In this document: positions 26,140 through 35,692 of the stretch, one piece after another
How the letters are laid out: each line of letters opens with the position of its first letter
Position numbering within the stretch: the first letter of the stretch is position 1
Source: Noviluteimonas gilva
GTDB taxonomy: Bacteria; Pseudomonadota; Gammaproteobacteria; Xanthomonadales; Xanthomonadaceae
Length of the DNA stretch: 64,000 nucleotides
NCBI RefSeq assembly: GCF_009740395.1
Contig: NZ_WOXT01000001.1
Span: forward strand, 926,464 to 990,463
Reading direction: 5' to 3'
Translations under genes and position numbers: made by a program
Notes under the pieces: model-generated
Database searches by the model: none
What the model saw: only the letters and a program-made list of their open reading frames with translations
Told to the model about the DNA's origin: nothing

Positions 26140-27515
26140 TGAACAACTACGCCGTGCAAACCTCCTCCACCATGACGCCGCGCGAGATCGTGCAGGAACT
26201 CGACAAGCACATCGTCGGCCAGCAGGCGGCCAAGCGCGCAGTGGCCATCGCGCTGCGCAACCGCTGGCGCCGCATGCAGCTCGAACCCGACCTGCGCGAC
26301 GAGGTGATGCCCAAGAACATCCTGATGATCGGCCCCACGGGCGTGGGCAAGACCGAAATCGCGCGCCGCCTGGCAACGCTCGCCAACGCGCCCTTCGTGA
26401 AAGTGGAAGCCACGCGCTTCACCGAAGTCGGCTACGTGGGCAAGGACGTCGAGCAGATCGTGCGCGACCTCGCCGACACCGCGGTCAAGATGTATCGCGA
26501 ACAGGCCAAGCTGCGCGTGCGCACGCAGGCCGAGGATCGCGCGGAAGAACGCATCCTTTCCGCGCTGCTGCCCAAGCGGCAGGTGGCGACCGTGTTCGGC
26601 TTCACCAGCGAAGAACCGCAGGAAGAAGTCTCGCCGGAAGAAACCGCCACGCGCACCAAGCTGCGCAAGCAACTGCGCGCGGGCACGCTGGACGAGCGCG
26701 AAATTGAACTGGAAGTCGCGATGAACGTCGGCGTCGACATCATGGCGCCGCCCGGCATGGAAGAGATGGGCCAGCAGCTGCGGCAGATGTTCTCGCAGGT
26801 CGCGGGCGGCAAGACGCACACCAAGCGCATGACCATCAAGGCCGCGCGCCCGCTGCTGATCGAAGAGGAAGCCGGCAAGCTCGTCAATGAAGACGACGTC
26901 CGCGCGGCCGCGATCGAAGCGTGCGAACAACACGGCATCGTCTTCATCGACGAGATCGACAAGGTCGCCAAGCGCTCGGAAGGCTACGGTGCCGACGTCT
27001 CCCGCGAAGGCGTGCAGCGCGACCTGCTGCCGCTGGTGGAAGGCTCGACGGTGAGCACGAAGTACGGCCCGGTGAAGACCGACCACATCCTGTTCATCGC
27101 TTCGGGCGCGTTCCACCTGGCCAAGCCCAGCGACCTGATCCCCGAAATGCAGGGCCGCTTCCCGATCCGCGTCGAACTCTCGGCGCTGAGCAAGGCCGAC
27201 TTCGTCCGCATCCTCACCGAACCGCGCGCCGCGCTCACGCGCCAGTACGTCGAGTTGCTGAAGACCGAAGGCGTGGGCCTGACGTTCAACGACGACGCGA
27301 TCGAGCGCCTGGCCGACATCGCCGAGCAGGTGAACGACCGCCAGGAAAACATCGGCGCACGCCGCCTGCATACGGTGATGGAACGCCTGCTCGACACGCT
27401 GAGTTTCGAAGCGCCGGACAAGGACGGGACGTCGCTGACGATCGACCGGGCTTACGTGGACGTGCACCTGGGCGAACTGGTCAAGGATCCCGACCTGTCG
27501 CGCTACATCCTCTGA
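26139..27515 (+). CDS. hslU: ATPase subunit HslU
   Basis: 458 residues. AAA+ unfoldase partner of HslV. Walker A is GPTGVGKT (65-72), Walker B is IVFIDEIDK, and sensor and arginine finger regions fall in the C-terminal half ([16 protein letters not shown]). The I-domain lies between, at about residues 110-240. The C-terminal DLSRYIL inserts into HslV to activate it. It overlaps hslV by one base. A 21-base perfect palindrome follows the stop at 27531-27551. Confidence 0.98.
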   Translation: MNNYAVQTSSTMTPREIVQELDKHIVGQQAAKRAVAIALRNRWRRMQLEPDLRDEVMPKNILMIGPTGVGKTEIARRLATLANAPFVKVEATRFTEVGYVGKDVEQIVRDLADTAVKMYREQAKLRVRTQAEDRAEERILSALLPKRQVATVFGFTSEEPQEEVSPEETATRTKLRKQLRAGTLDEREIELEVAMNVGVDIMAPPGMEEMGQQLRQMFSQVAGGKTHTKRMTIKAARPLLIEEEAGKLVNEDDVRAAAIEACEQHGIVFIDEIDKVAKRSEGYGADVSREGVQRDLLPLVEGSTVSTKYGPVKTDHILFIASGAFHLAKPSDLIPEMQGRFPIRVELSALSKADFVRILTEPRAALTRQYVELLKTEGVGLTFNDDAIERLADIAEQVNDRQENIGARRLHTVMERLLDTLSFEAPDKDGTSLTIDRAYVDVHLGELVKDPDLSRYIL

Positions 27516-27530
27516 CCGGAGACAACCTGC

Positions 27531-27551
27531 GCACACGCTGCTAGCGTGTGC
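27531..27551. promoter_or_regulatory. Perfect 9-base palindrome between hslU and the SDR gene
   Basis: GCACACGCT and AGCGTGTGC form perfect arms around a 3-base centre. The element starts 16 bases after the hslU stop and its right arm ends two bases before the next ATG. It could be an RNA hairpin ending hslVU or masking the ribosome site of the SDR gene, or a dimeric repressor operator. There is no following T-run, so simple termination is unlikely. Confidence 0.5.
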
Positions 27552-27553
27552 GC

Positions 27554-28846
27554 ATGGGGATGATCGACGAAGCGCGCCGCACGGTCCTGGTCGTCGGCGC
27601 GAACGGATTCATCGGTGGGTATATCGCGGCCGCGCTGCAACGCGCGGGATTCCGCGTGTTGCGTGGCGTGCGCGGCAGCGGTGAACCGCACGCGGACGAA
27701 CGCTTCATCGACCTCGCGCGAATGACCACGCCCGCCGATTGGCGCTCCACGCTCGCGGGCGTGCACATCGTGGTCAACGCCGCCGGCATCCTGCGCGAAA
27801 CCGGCGCCAAAACCTTTGACGCGATCCACATGCGCGGGCCATTGGCGCTTGCGCAGGCCTGCGTGGATGTCGGCGTGTCGCGATTCGTGCAGGTCTCCGC
27901 GCTCGGCGCACCGGAGGACGGCGGCTTCATCGCATCGAAGCATCGTTTCGACGACGCACTGCTGGCCTTGCCGCTCGACGCCGTCGTCCTGCGTCCCTCG
28001 GTCGTGTACGCGACCGGCGGCTCGTACGGCGGAACGTCCCTGTTGCGCGCATTGGCCGCGCTTCCCGGTGCGCAGTGGTTGCCGGGCGACGGCGCGTGGC
28101 CCATCCAGCCGATCGCGATCGACGATATCGCCGAGGTCGTCGTCGCCGCATGTGTCGCAGACGCGCGCGGTGTATTCGAAATCCGCGGTCCCGCGCCGAT
28201 GCCCTTGTCCGAATACCAGGCGCGCTGGCGCCGATGGCTGCGGATTCCCGGCACGCGCGCGATCCACGTCCCCGCATCGTGGATCTCCGCGCAGGTCCGC
28301 TTGGGGGAATGGCTCGGCAACGGGCCCGTCGGCGAAACCACGTGGCGCATGCTGCGTCGCGGGAATGTGCCGCGCGAAGATGCACATGCCGAATTGCATC
28401 GCGCATTCGGCGTCGCACCGCGATCGCTGGACGCCGTGCTCGCCGCCACGCCGAGCCAGGTGCAGGATCGCTGGCACGCGCAGTTGTATTTCCTTGCGCC
28501 CGCGTTGCGTTGGATGATCGTCCTGCTCTGGGTGTTGTCGGGCATCGCCGGACTGGTCGCGAGCGACACCGACCTCCGCGCGTTGGCCGGCCCCTCGGCA
28601 CTGGGCGATGCGCTGCCGCTCGCGCGCGCTGCGGGCGTCGTCGATCTCGCACTCGCCGCCTTGCTCGCAATCGGATGGAAGCCGCGCTGGATCCTCGGCC
28701 TGATGTTCGCAAGCGTGCTCGCCTACACGCTGGTGTTCGGCATCGCATTGCCTGCGCTCTGGCTGGAGCCACTGGGCGGATTGGCGAAAAACCTGCTCGT
28801 CTTGCCCGCACTCGCCGTCGCGTGGGTGCTGGTGGATCGGAGATGA
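27554..28846 (+). CDS. NAD(P)-binding SDR protein with C-terminal DoxX-like membrane domain
   Basis: 430 residues. The N-terminal Rossmann fold has VLVVGANGFIGGYIAAAL (the GxxGxxG motif) and resembles atypical NAD(P)H-binding SDR enzymes. From about residue 315 four hydrophobic helices (for example WMIVLLWVLSGIAGLVA) form a DoxX-like domain, so this is a cytoplasmic enzyme fused to a membrane part. The start is taken at ATG 27554; GTG 27548 is possible. The DUF2269 gene starts one base after its stop, and I recall this pair together in other proteobacteria. The substrate is unknown. Confidence 0.82.
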   Translation: MGMIDEARRTVLVVGANGFIGGYIAAALQRAGFRVLRGVRGSGEPHADERFIDLARMTTPADWRSTLAGVHIVVNAAGILRETGAKTFDAIHMRGPLALAQACVDVGVSRFVQVSALGAPEDGGFIASKHRFDDALLALPLDAVVLRPSVVYATGGSYGGTSLLRALAALPGAQWLPGDGAWPIQPIAIDDIAEVVVAACVADARGVFEIRGPAPMPLSEYQARWRRWLRIPGTRAIHVPASWISAQVRLGEWLGNGPVGETTWRMLRRGNVPREDAHAELHRAFGVAPRSLDAVLAATPSQVQDRWHAQLYFLAPALRWMIVLLWVLSGIAGLVASDTDLRALAGPSALGDALPLARAAGVVDLALAALLAIGWKPRWILGLMFASVLAYTLVFGIALPALWLEPLGGLAKNLLVLPALAVAWVLVDRR

Positions 28847-28847
28847 C

Positions 28848-29315
28848 GTGAACGCTTACCTGATCGTGAAGTGGATCCACGTGCTGTCGTCGACGCTGTT
28901 GTTCGGCACGGGCCTGGGCATCGCGTTCTTCCTGTGGATGGCGCACCGCAGGGGCGATGCGAAATCCATCGCCGACACCGCGCGCACCGTGGTGATCGCC
29001 GATGCGTGTTTCACCGCGCCCGCCGTCGTCGTGCAACTGGCGAGCGGCCTGTGGCTCGCGCAGGCGGCGGGCTGGCCATATTCGCTGCTGTGGTTGCGGA
29101 TGGCGCTGGTGTTGTTCTTCGTCGTCGGCGTGTGTTGGCTGCCGGTGCTCTGGTTGCAGGTACGCGCGCGCAATCTCGCGCGCGATGCCGCGCAGGCCGG
29201 CACGCCGCTATCGCCGGCCTACCACCGCGCGATGCGGTGGTGGTTCTGGCTCGGTTGGCCCGCGTTCCTCTCGGTCCTGGCGATCTTCTGGTTGATGATC
29301 GCCAAGCCCGCCTGA
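28848..29315 (+). CDS. DUF2269 family integral membrane protein
   Basis: 155 residues from a GTG. Four hydrophobic helices are seen: LIVKWIHVLSSTLLFGTGLG, FTAPAVVVQLASGLWLAQAA, LLWLRMALVLFFVVGVCWLP and WWFWLGWPAFLSVLAIFWLM. The conserved His in KWIHVLSS and the loop Arg/Lys pattern are typical of DUF2269, whose role is not known. It is coupled to the SDR/DoxX gene and ends next to a convergent cupin gene with no spacer. Confidence 0.85.
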   Translation: MNAYLIVKWIHVLSSTLLFGTGLGIAFFLWMAHRRGDAKSIADTARTVVIADACFTAPAVVVQLASGLWLAQAAGWPYSLLWLRMALVLFFVVGVCWLPVLWLQVRARNLARDAAQAGTPLSPAYHRAMRWWFWLGWPAFLSVLAIFWLMIAKPA

Positions 29316-29316
29316 C

Positions 29317-29781
29317 TTACTTGCCTGCGTTCCGCGGATCATCCTTCGGATCGACATAGTTGATCTCGAACGGCCCCATCGCATTGACCTGCACGACCGC
29401 GCCGTTCTTCGTCGACGCTTCGTGCTGCATCTTCGCGGGCAGGTTGACGTAATCGCCGGGCGCGAAATCCGATTCGTGCGCGTTGGCCGCGTCCCCCATC
29501 GACAGATGGAAGTCGCCTTCGATGATCGTCACCTGCTCATCGGTGGGATGCCAATGCCGCGGGATCTTGCCGCCCGCCGGCGCCTTGAGACGGAGCGTGA
29601 ACGGCCCGGCCTTCGACGGGTCGCCGTACAGCACGGCGGCCTGCACGCCCTTGGGCAGGAATGCGGGGCCTTCGCCCCATTTGGTATCGGCGGCCTTGAC
29701 CATCACGTGGCTCGACGATGCGGATTGGGCCAGCGCCAGCGCGGGCACGAGGGCGAGGGCGAACAGGTCGGTGATCTTCAC
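29317..29781 (-). CDS. Periplasmic single-domain cupin protein
   Basis: 154 residues, GTG start with GGGAGA upstream. Residues 1-19 are a signal peptide (LFALALVPALALAQ). The cupin barrel shows metal-ligand motifs HWHPTDEQVTIIEG (two His and a Glu) and, later, LPAKMQHEAST with the last His. It resembles ChrR-type or DUF4437-like cupins that bind a metal and may act on a small oxidised substrate. No partner is visible; it is convergent with DUF2269 and divergent from ubiE. Confidence 0.85.
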   Translation of the reverse strand: MKITDLFALALVPALALAQSASSSHVMVKAADTKWGEGPAFLPKGVQAAVLYGDPSKAGPFTLRLKAPAGGKIPRHWHPTDEQVTIIEGDFHLSMGDAANAHESDFAPGDYVNLPAKMQHEASTKNGAVVQVNAMGPFEINYVDPKDDPRNAGK

Positions 29782-29867
29782 GGGGCTCTCCCGTCTTGGG
29801 GGTGTGCCCCCGCCAACGCACCACGCGCGAGGAACCGGCCTTGGCGATGTGAGCGATAATCCAACGC

Positions 29868-30626
29868 ATGAGCCAGCCCAACGACCGCGACACCACCCAT
29901 TTCGGCTTCCGCGACGTGCCCGTGCGCGAGAAACAGAAGCTCGTCGGCGAAGTCTTCTCCTCGGTCGCCGGCAAGTACGACCTGATGAACGACCTGATGT
30001 CGCTCGGCATCCATCGCGTGTGGAAGCGCTACTTCGTCGCGACCGCGCAAGCCAAGCACGGCGATCGCGTGCTCGACCTCGCGGGCGGCACCGGCGACAT
30101 CGCAGCGCTGCTGCGCGATCGCGTGGGCGAGCTGGGCGAAGTGGTCATCGGCGACATCAACGGCGCGATGCTGCGCGTGGGCCGCGATCGCATGACCGAC
30201 CGCGGCAACGTGCGTGGCCTGTCGTACGTGCAGATGAATGCCGAAGCCCTGCCGTTCCCCGATGCGAGCTTCGACCTGGTGACCATCGCCTTCGGCCTGC
30301 GCAACGTGACCGACAAGGACGCCGCGCTCCGCGAAATGCATCGCGTGCTGAAAGTCGGCGGGCAGATGCGCGTGCTCGAATTCTCGGAAGTGAAGGCCGA
30401 GTGGTTCAAGCCGATCTACGACTTCCATTCCTTCAAGGTGCTGCCGCAACTGGGCAAGCTGTTCGCGCACGATGCCGGCAGCTACCAGTACCTGGCCGAA
30501 TCGATCCGCAAGCACCCGCCGCAGGAACAGTTGAAGGGCATGATGGAAGCCGCGGGTTTCGCGCGGTGTTCCTTCAAGAACCTCAACGCCGGCATCGTCG
30601 CGGTGCACACCGGCTACAAGGTGTGA
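29868..30626 (+). CDS. ubiE: Ubiquinone/menaquinone biosynthesis C-methyltransferase
   Basis: 252 residues. It methylates the quinone ring using S-adenosylmethionine. Signatures are [19 protein letters not shown] near residue 40, the SAM-binding [14 protein letters not shown], and [20 protein letters not shown]. The length matches UbiE. The C-terminal [16 protein letters not shown] is conserved. It is a single gene here, divergent from the cupin gene and convergent with the DUF5916 gene three bases away. Confidence 0.97.
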   Translation: MSQPNDRDTTHFGFRDVPVREKQKLVGEVFSSVAGKYDLMNDLMSLGIHRVWKRYFVATAQAKHGDRVLDLAGGTGDIAALLRDRVGELGEVVIGDINGAMLRVGRDRMTDRGNVRGLSYVQMNAEALPFPDASFDLVTIAFGLRNVTDKDAALREMHRVLKVGGQMRVLEFSEVKAEWFKPIYDFHSFKVLPQLGKLFAHDAGSYQYLAESIRKHPPQEQLKGMMEAAGFARCSFKNLNAGIVAVHTGYKV

Positions 30627-30629
30627 GCC

Positions 30630-32882
30630 TCAGCCTGGTTGCCAGGCGTAGCTGATCTTCAGGAACAGGCTGCGCGTGTTGGTGAACATCTCGCGCACTT
30701 CGTCGTCCTCGAAGCCGCCTTCCGAATAACCGGCGTACAGCGCACTGCGCGGGTTGAGCTTGTACGAATACAACAGCTGCGCGGCCACGTCGCTGGAATG
30801 GCGCAGCACCGGCACGTCGTACAGCGCCGCATCGCGATCGATGTCGCTGCTCTGCACCGACAGGCGCACGCGCTGGCGCGGATCGAACTGCCAGCTCAGG
30901 CGGCCGTCCAACACGCGTGCGTCGAATGCCGTGCCGCCGTCGCGACGCAAACGCTGCAGCGTGTAATTCACGTTGAGGTTGATGCCGCGACCGATGTCGA
31001 GTTCGACGAACGGCTCGACGTCGAACAGATCGCCCGTCTTCGAAGCGAGCAGGTCGAGCGCTTGCCCGTCCTTGAAGAAGCTGCCGACCTTGATCGCCGA
31101 GACCGGCACGACTTCGAAATAGAACGTGCCCCACTTCTCGTCGAACATCTGGCCGTTCCAGAAGCGCGAGCGCGTGAGGCCGCCGAGTTCGTAATAGCCC
31201 TGGTGCGATGCGCGCGCCGACAGGTAACCCTCGATTTCCCGTTCCAGCAACTGTCCGTCGAAACGGTGCGTGATATCCCAGTCGCCATTGAATTCGATGC
31301 GGCTGACCGTCGATCCCTTCGGCAGGAACCACGTCCGGCCACCGCCGAGCAGCTGCTTGTCGTAACCGACCTGTGTGATGAAGCCCAGGTCCGCGCGGAA
31401 GCCGTCGTCGACGTCGTAATGCTGCGCGTTGAAGCGCCAATTGCGGCTGCTGTAGTTGTACTTGAGGAAGAGCGCGTCGCCCTTGGGCGCGGTGTCGCGC
31501 AACGCCAGGCCATCGGGATACACCGAATCGCTGCCCAGCCATTGGCCGATCAGCGTGTGCTCGTCCTTCTGGTAACGCGCGTCGACGCCGCCGACCGAAT
31601 TGCGATAGCCCTCGCCCGAGCGATACGTCGCGATCGCGCCGACGCTGGTGTACGCATCGAGGTCATAGCGATAGCGCCCGACGAAATCGTCCGCGGATTG
31701 CTCGAGGAAGCGGAATGACGAACCCAGCGGACCCGGCACGAGCAACTGCGTCGTCGCATCGCGCGCGAGGATCGCGCCGTAGGCCTGCCCACCGTTGCGG
31801 CCCGTGACGCGCAAGCCGCCATCGGGATCGGCGATTTGGCGCGTGTAGAGCACCTGCAGGGGCGTGGTGAAGTAATCCGCGCCTTCCAGGAAGAACGGGC
31901 GCTTCTCGGGGAAGAACAGCGCGAAGCTCGTGTTGAGGTCGAGCTGCGCCTGGTCGGTTTCGACCTGCGAGAAATCGGGGTTGAGCGTCGCGTTGAGCGT
32001 GAGGTTCGGGCTCGGTGCCCAAGCCACGTCGACGCCGGGTTCGAAATCCGTGCCCTCGTTGGTCCAAGGGGCGCGGGGGCCGGCGCGCTCTTCGGCGTGG
32101 AGCATCGTGAGCGTCGGCGTGATCTCCAGGTTCTTGCCCTGCTTCACGCCGACGAAGCCATCGACCTTGTCGAACGTGCACGTCAGGCACTTCGAACCAC
32201 GCTCGACGCGGTTGCTGAAGTATTGGTAGCGGAAATCGCGCGGACGGATGCGCAGGAACGTCGCGCCCCAGCGGCGCGTGCCATCGGTGTCGCGGAAGCG
32301 CAGCGTTGCGAACGGGATGCGGATCTCCACGTCGTAACTGTGTTCGGTCACCTTCGCGGCGCTCTCCCACAAACCATCCCAGCTGTCGTCCTCGGTGTTG
32401 GTCGACTCTTCCTTGATCAGGTCGGCCTGCACGCCGAAGGGATTGACGAAGAATTCGTACGCGCGGCGCTGGTCGTCGAACGTGTCGAGCATCACGCCGA
32501 CGAAGTCGTCGCTGTACAACGCATCGCGGTCGCGCAGGAATGCGCGCAGCTTCGACGGATCGGGATCCTCGGCGTGGAAGGCGATGAGCAGCGCATCGTC
32601 GGTGTAGGCCATGCGCGCGGTCGTCTTCACCGGCGCGGGCGTGTTGTCGTTCGGCGTGACTTCGAATGCGAGGTCGATCGGCGTCGCCGTGGTCCATGCC
32701 GCGTCATCGAGCACGCCGTCGACGACGATCTCCGAGGTCGCGCGCGGAATGTCGCGCACGACCGTTTGCGTCGCGGGCGCGGCGGGAGACGCGGTTTGCG
32801 CAAAGGTGGGCGTGGCCGCGACAAGCACGGCAAGGGACAGCAGGGCGCGCCGGAGCGGGCCGCACGAAGGCATCACAGGCAT
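30630..32882 (-). CDS. DUF5916 outer membrane protein with CBM9-like N-domain
   Basis: 750 residues. A signal peptide (ALLSLAVLVAATPTFAQ) is followed by a carbohydrate-binding module 9-like domain beginning IVVDGVLDDAAWTTATPI (about 45-215). From there on is a predicted outer membrane beta-barrel of DUF5916, containing RPFFLEGADYF and many alternating aromatic strands, ending ISYAWQPG. Start is ambiguous between 32882 and 32873 because neither has a good ribosome site. A similar architecture occurs in Bacteroidetes and xanthomonads with unknown function; a role in glycan handling is inference. It is divergent from the Ax21 gene. Confidence 0.85.
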   Translation of the reverse strand: MPVMPSCGPLRRALLSLAVLVAATPTFAQTASPAAPATQTVVRDIPRATSEIVVDGVLDDAAWTTATPIDLAFEVTPNDNTPAPVKTTARMAYTDDALLIAFHAEDPDPSKLRAFLRDRDALYSDDFVGVMLDTFDDQRRAYEFFVNPFGVQADLIKEESTNTEDDSWDGLWESAAKVTEHSYDVEIRIPFATLRFRDTDGTRRWGATFLRIRPRDFRYQYFSNRVERGSKCLTCTFDKVDGFVGVKQGKNLEITPTLTMLHAEERAGPRAPWTNEGTDFEPGVDVAWAPSPNLTLNATLNPDFSQVETDQAQLDLNTSFALFFPEKRPFFLEGADYFTTPLQVLYTRQIADPDGGLRVTGRNGGQAYGAILARDATTQLLVPGPLGSSFRFLEQSADDFVGRYRYDLDAYTSVGAIATYRSGEGYRNSVGGVDARYQKDEHTLIGQWLGSDSVYPDGLALRDTAPKGDALFLKYNYSSRNWRFNAQHYDVDDGFRADLGFITQVGYDKQLLGGGRTWFLPKGSTVSRIEFNGDWDITHRFDGQLLEREIEGYLSARASHQGYYELGGLTRSRFWNGQMFDEKWGTFYFEVVPVSAIKVGSFFKDGQALDLLASKTGDLFDVEPFVELDIGRGINLNVNYTLQRLRRDGGTAFDARVLDGRLSWQFDPRQRVRLSVQSSDIDRDAALYDVPVLRHSSDVAAQLLYSYKLNPRSALYAGYSEGGFEDDEVREMFTNTRSLFLKISYAWQPG

Positions 32883-33043
32883 GGGCGCGGAGCATGGCGA
32901 TTCGCGTCGAGAAGCGACCGTGCCGGAAGTCGGGGCGCGAAGGCGTTGCGTCCCGCTGCGCACCGTGCCTCACCAAAGGCCGATGGAGCGTGCGCGGGTG
33001 CGGCGTGCAGCATCGCCCGCACATCCCCATGAGGTTCAACGCA

Positions 33044-33598
33044 ATGCATCGCTCCTGGTTCGCCTTCGTCCTGCTCGCCGTAGCGCCTTTCGCCGCCAGC
33101 GCCAGGGACATGCTGTCCTACGACTACGTCGAGGCCGGCTACGTGCGCTCCGATTCCCGCGCCGATGCCGATGGTTGGGGCGTGACCGGATCGGTGTCGG
33201 TCGACACGCGCTTCAACCTGTTCGCCAGCTACGTCGACCAGAACTCCGACCGTTTCCAGAGCGCCGACCTGCGCCAATGGTCGATCGGCGCCGGGTTCCA
33301 CCACTCGGTGCGCGACCACGTGGACCTCGTCGCGCGCCTGGCCTGGAACTCGGTCGACACCCCGCAGGTGAAGGAACGCAACGGCATCTCCGCCGAAGGC
33401 GGCGTGCGCGCCGCGATGGGCGAACGCTTCGAGACCTGGGCGCTCGCCGGCTATGGCGACGTTGATGCGGGCAACGGCGAGTTCTACGGCCGGGTGGGCG
33501 CCCAGGCGAAGTTCGGCGACCGCATGGGCCTGGCCGGCGACGTGAAGTTCATCAGCGGCGACACCCAATGGTTCGTGGGGCCACGCTTCAGCTGGTAA
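33044..33598 (+). CDS. ax21: Ax21-family outer membrane protein
   Basis: 184 residues. The ATG at 33044 has a GAGG nine bases upstream. A signal peptide (FAFVLLAVAPFAASA) precedes a small beta-barrel starting LSYDYVEAGYVRSD and ending TQWFVGPRFSW. This beginning and C-terminus match Ax21 of Xanthomonas and Stenotrophomonas, an outer membrane and vesicle protein. Earlier claims that Ax21 is a quorum or immune signal were withdrawn, so I call it only an outer membrane protein. A strong terminator follows at 33624. Confidence 0.88.
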   Translation: MHRSWFAFVLLAVAPFAASARDMLSYDYVEAGYVRSDSRADADGWGVTGSVSVDTRFNLFASYVDQNSDRFQSADLRQWSIGAGFHHSVRDHVDLVARLAWNSVDTPQVKERNGISAEGGVRAAMGERFETWALAGYGDVDAGNGEFYGRVGAQAKFGDRMGLAGDVKFISGDTQWFVGPRFSW

Positions 33599-33623
33599 CC
33601 CAACCGTCGCTGTCTCCCCCGTG

Positions 33624-33656
33624 AAGCCCGGCACTTGCCGGGCTTCCGCGTTTCCG
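33624..33656 (+). terminator. Hairpin terminator after the Ax21 gene
   Basis: AAGCCCGGC at 33624-33632 and GCCGGGCTT at 33637-33645 form a perfect 9-base stem with an ACTT loop, followed by CCGCGTTTCC. It lies 25 bases after the stop and separates ax21 from the M1 peptidase gene. Confidence 0.75.
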
Positions 33657-33738
33657 GAACCTTTGCGCGCTCGTACGCCGCCGCGGCTAATATCGGCCGC
33701 CTTGCGCCCCATTTCGGTCCACGGAGAACGCCTTTCCC

Positions 33739-35688
33739 ATGCGCCACACCCCGCTGATGCTGTCCCTGGCTGCCGCGCTCGCGGTTTCGGCCTGCGCGAA
33801 GAACGAAACCCCCGCGACCCCGGCCACGCCCGCCGCGTCCTCGACCGCCGCCGCCGCCCCCGCAACGCAGGCCGCCGCCGTGACCGATGAACACTCCTTC
33901 TCGCAGCCCGGCAAGGTCCGCACGACCGACCTCGCGCTCGACCTCGCGCTCGACTTCGCCAAGAAGACGCTTTCGGGCACCGCGACGTACACGCTCGACT
34001 GGCTCGATCCGACCGCCACGCAGCTCGTGCTCGACACGCGCGACCTCACGATCGCCAAGGCCGAAGGCCTGGGCGCCGACGGCAAGTGGGCGCCGCTGCA
34101 GTTCAAGCTCGCCGACACCGCCGACAAGGTGCTCGGCACGAAGCTGACGATCGAAACGCCGGAGCGCCCCAAGCAGGTGCGCGTGACGTACACGACGTCG
34201 CCGAACGCTTCGGGCCTGCAGTGGCTCGAGCCGTCGATGACGGCGGGCAAGAAGCAGCCCTTCATGTTCAGCCAGTCGCAGCAGATCCACGCGCGTTCGT
34301 GGGTGCCGTTGCAGGACACGCCGATCGTGCGTTTCTCCTACACCGCGCACGTGACCGCGCCGAAGGATGCGATGGTGCTGATGAGCGCCGACAACGATCC
34401 CAAGGCCGCGCGCGACGGCGACTACAGCTTCAAGATGCCGCAGAAGATCCCGTCGTACCTGCTCGCGATCGCGGCGGGCGACCTGGTCTTCCAGCCGATC
34501 ACCGACAAGGCCGGCGTGTGGGCGGAACCGGGCACGGTGAAGCCGGCCGCGACCGAATTCGCCGACACCGGCAAGATGATCGACACCGCCGAGAAGCTGT
34601 ACGGCCCCTATCGTTGGGACCGTTACGACATCCTCGTGCTGCCGCCGTCCTTCCCGTATGGCGGCATGGAAAATCCGCGCCTGACCTTCGCCACGCCGAC
34701 CGTGATCGTCGGCGACAAGTCGCTCGTCTCGCTGATCGCGCATGAGCTCGCGCACAGCTGGTCGGGCAACCTGGTGACGTTCTCGACCGCGAAGGACGCC
34801 TGGCTCAACGAAGGCGTGACCAGCTACGTCGAGAACCGCATCGTCGAAGCGCTCTATGGCAAGCCGCGCTCGGACATGGAGCTGGTGATCAACCGCAACG
34901 AGTTGAAGGCCGAGTACAACGAAGAAAACACGCCGCTGCAGAAGCTGGCCGGCAAGCCGGGCGAGCTGAAGGATCCGGACGACAACCTCAGCTCGACGGT
35001 CTACACCAAGGGCGCGTGGTTCATGCAGTTCCTCGAACAGCGCTTCGGCCGCGAAAACTTCGACGCGTTCCTGCGCGGTTACTTCGACCACTTCGCGTTC
35101 CAGTCGATCTCCTCGCAGCAGTTCGCCGATTACGCGAAGGCCAACCTGCTCGACAAGTACCCGGGCAAGGTGACGCAGGAGGAGTTCGACCAGTGGCTGT
35201 ACGAGCCGGGCGTTCCGTCCGATGCGCCGCAGATCGCTTCGCCGACGTTCGATGCGATCGACGCCGCGCGCAAGGCCTTCCTGGAAGACGGCACGCTGCC
35301 GTCGTCCGACGCAACCGGCAAGTGGACGACGCAGGAGTGGGTGCACTTCATCGAAGGCATGCCCACCACGCTCAACCTCAAGCAGATGGAAGCGCTGGAC
35401 GCGGCCTACAAGTTCACCGGCACGCCGAACGGCGAGATCGCGCAGCGCTGGTATCCGCTCGCGGTGCGCAGCGGTTACACGCAGGCCAACGAAGCGATCT
35501 CCGCGTTCCTGCAGAAGATCGGCCGTCGCAAGCTGATCATGCCGACGTACAACGAGCTGGTGAAAACGCCGGAAGGTTTGAAGCTCGCCGAAGCGACCTT
35601 CGCGAAGGCCAAGCCGGGCTACCACCCGATCACGACGGGCTCGGTGCAGGCGGCGATCGACGGCGCGAAGTCGAAGCCCGCCCAGTAA
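33739..35688 (+). CDS. M1 family aminopeptidase lipoprotein
   Basis: 649 residues. The signal ends in a lipobox AVSAC (Cys19), then an Ala/Pro/Thr-rich linker. The catalytic zinc site is H335-E-L-A-H339 with E358 in WLNEG, and the substrate motif is GGMEN (308-312), so it should be an active aminopeptidase of the M1 group related to leukotriene A4 hydrolase, with the C-terminal helical domain present. As a lipoprotein it is held in the periplasm or outer membrane. A GGAGAA site supports the ATG. A lipase-like gene follows four bases after the stop. Confidence 0.94.
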   Translation: MRHTPLMLSLAAALAVSACAKNETPATPATPAASSTAAAAPATQAAAVTDEHSFSQPGKVRTTDLALDLALDFAKKTLSGTATYTLDWLDPTATQLVLDTRDLTIAKAEGLGADGKWAPLQFKLADTADKVLGTKLTIETPERPKQVRVTYTTSPNASGLQWLEPSMTAGKKQPFMFSQSQQIHARSWVPLQDTPIVRFSYTAHVTAPKDAMVLMSADNDPKAARDGDYSFKMPQKIPSYLLAIAAGDLVFQPITDKAGVWAEPGTVKPAATEFADTGKMIDTAEKLYGPYRWDRYDILVLPPSFPYGGMENPRLTFATPTVIVGDKSLVSLIAHELAHSWSGNLVTFSTAKDAWLNEGVTSYVENRIVEALYGKPRSDMELVINRNELKAEYNEENTPLQKLAGKPGELKDPDDNLSSTVYTKGAWFMQFLEQRFGRENFDAFLRGYFDHFAFQSISSQQFADYAKANLLDKYPGKVTQEEFDQWLYEPGVPSDAPQIASPTFDAIDAARKAFLEDGTLPSSDATGKWTTQEWVHFIEGMPTTLNLKQMEALDAAYKFTGTPNGEIAQRWYPLAVRSGYTQANEAISAFLQKIGRRKLIMPTYNELVKTPEGLKLAEATFAKAKPGYHPITTGSVQAAIDGAKSKPAQ

Positions 35689-35692
35689 AACG

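Noticed and set aside
33044-33598. Calling the Ax21-type protein a quorum-sensing signal precursor
   Set aside because: That interpretation was retracted; the sequence shows only a small outer membrane barrel.
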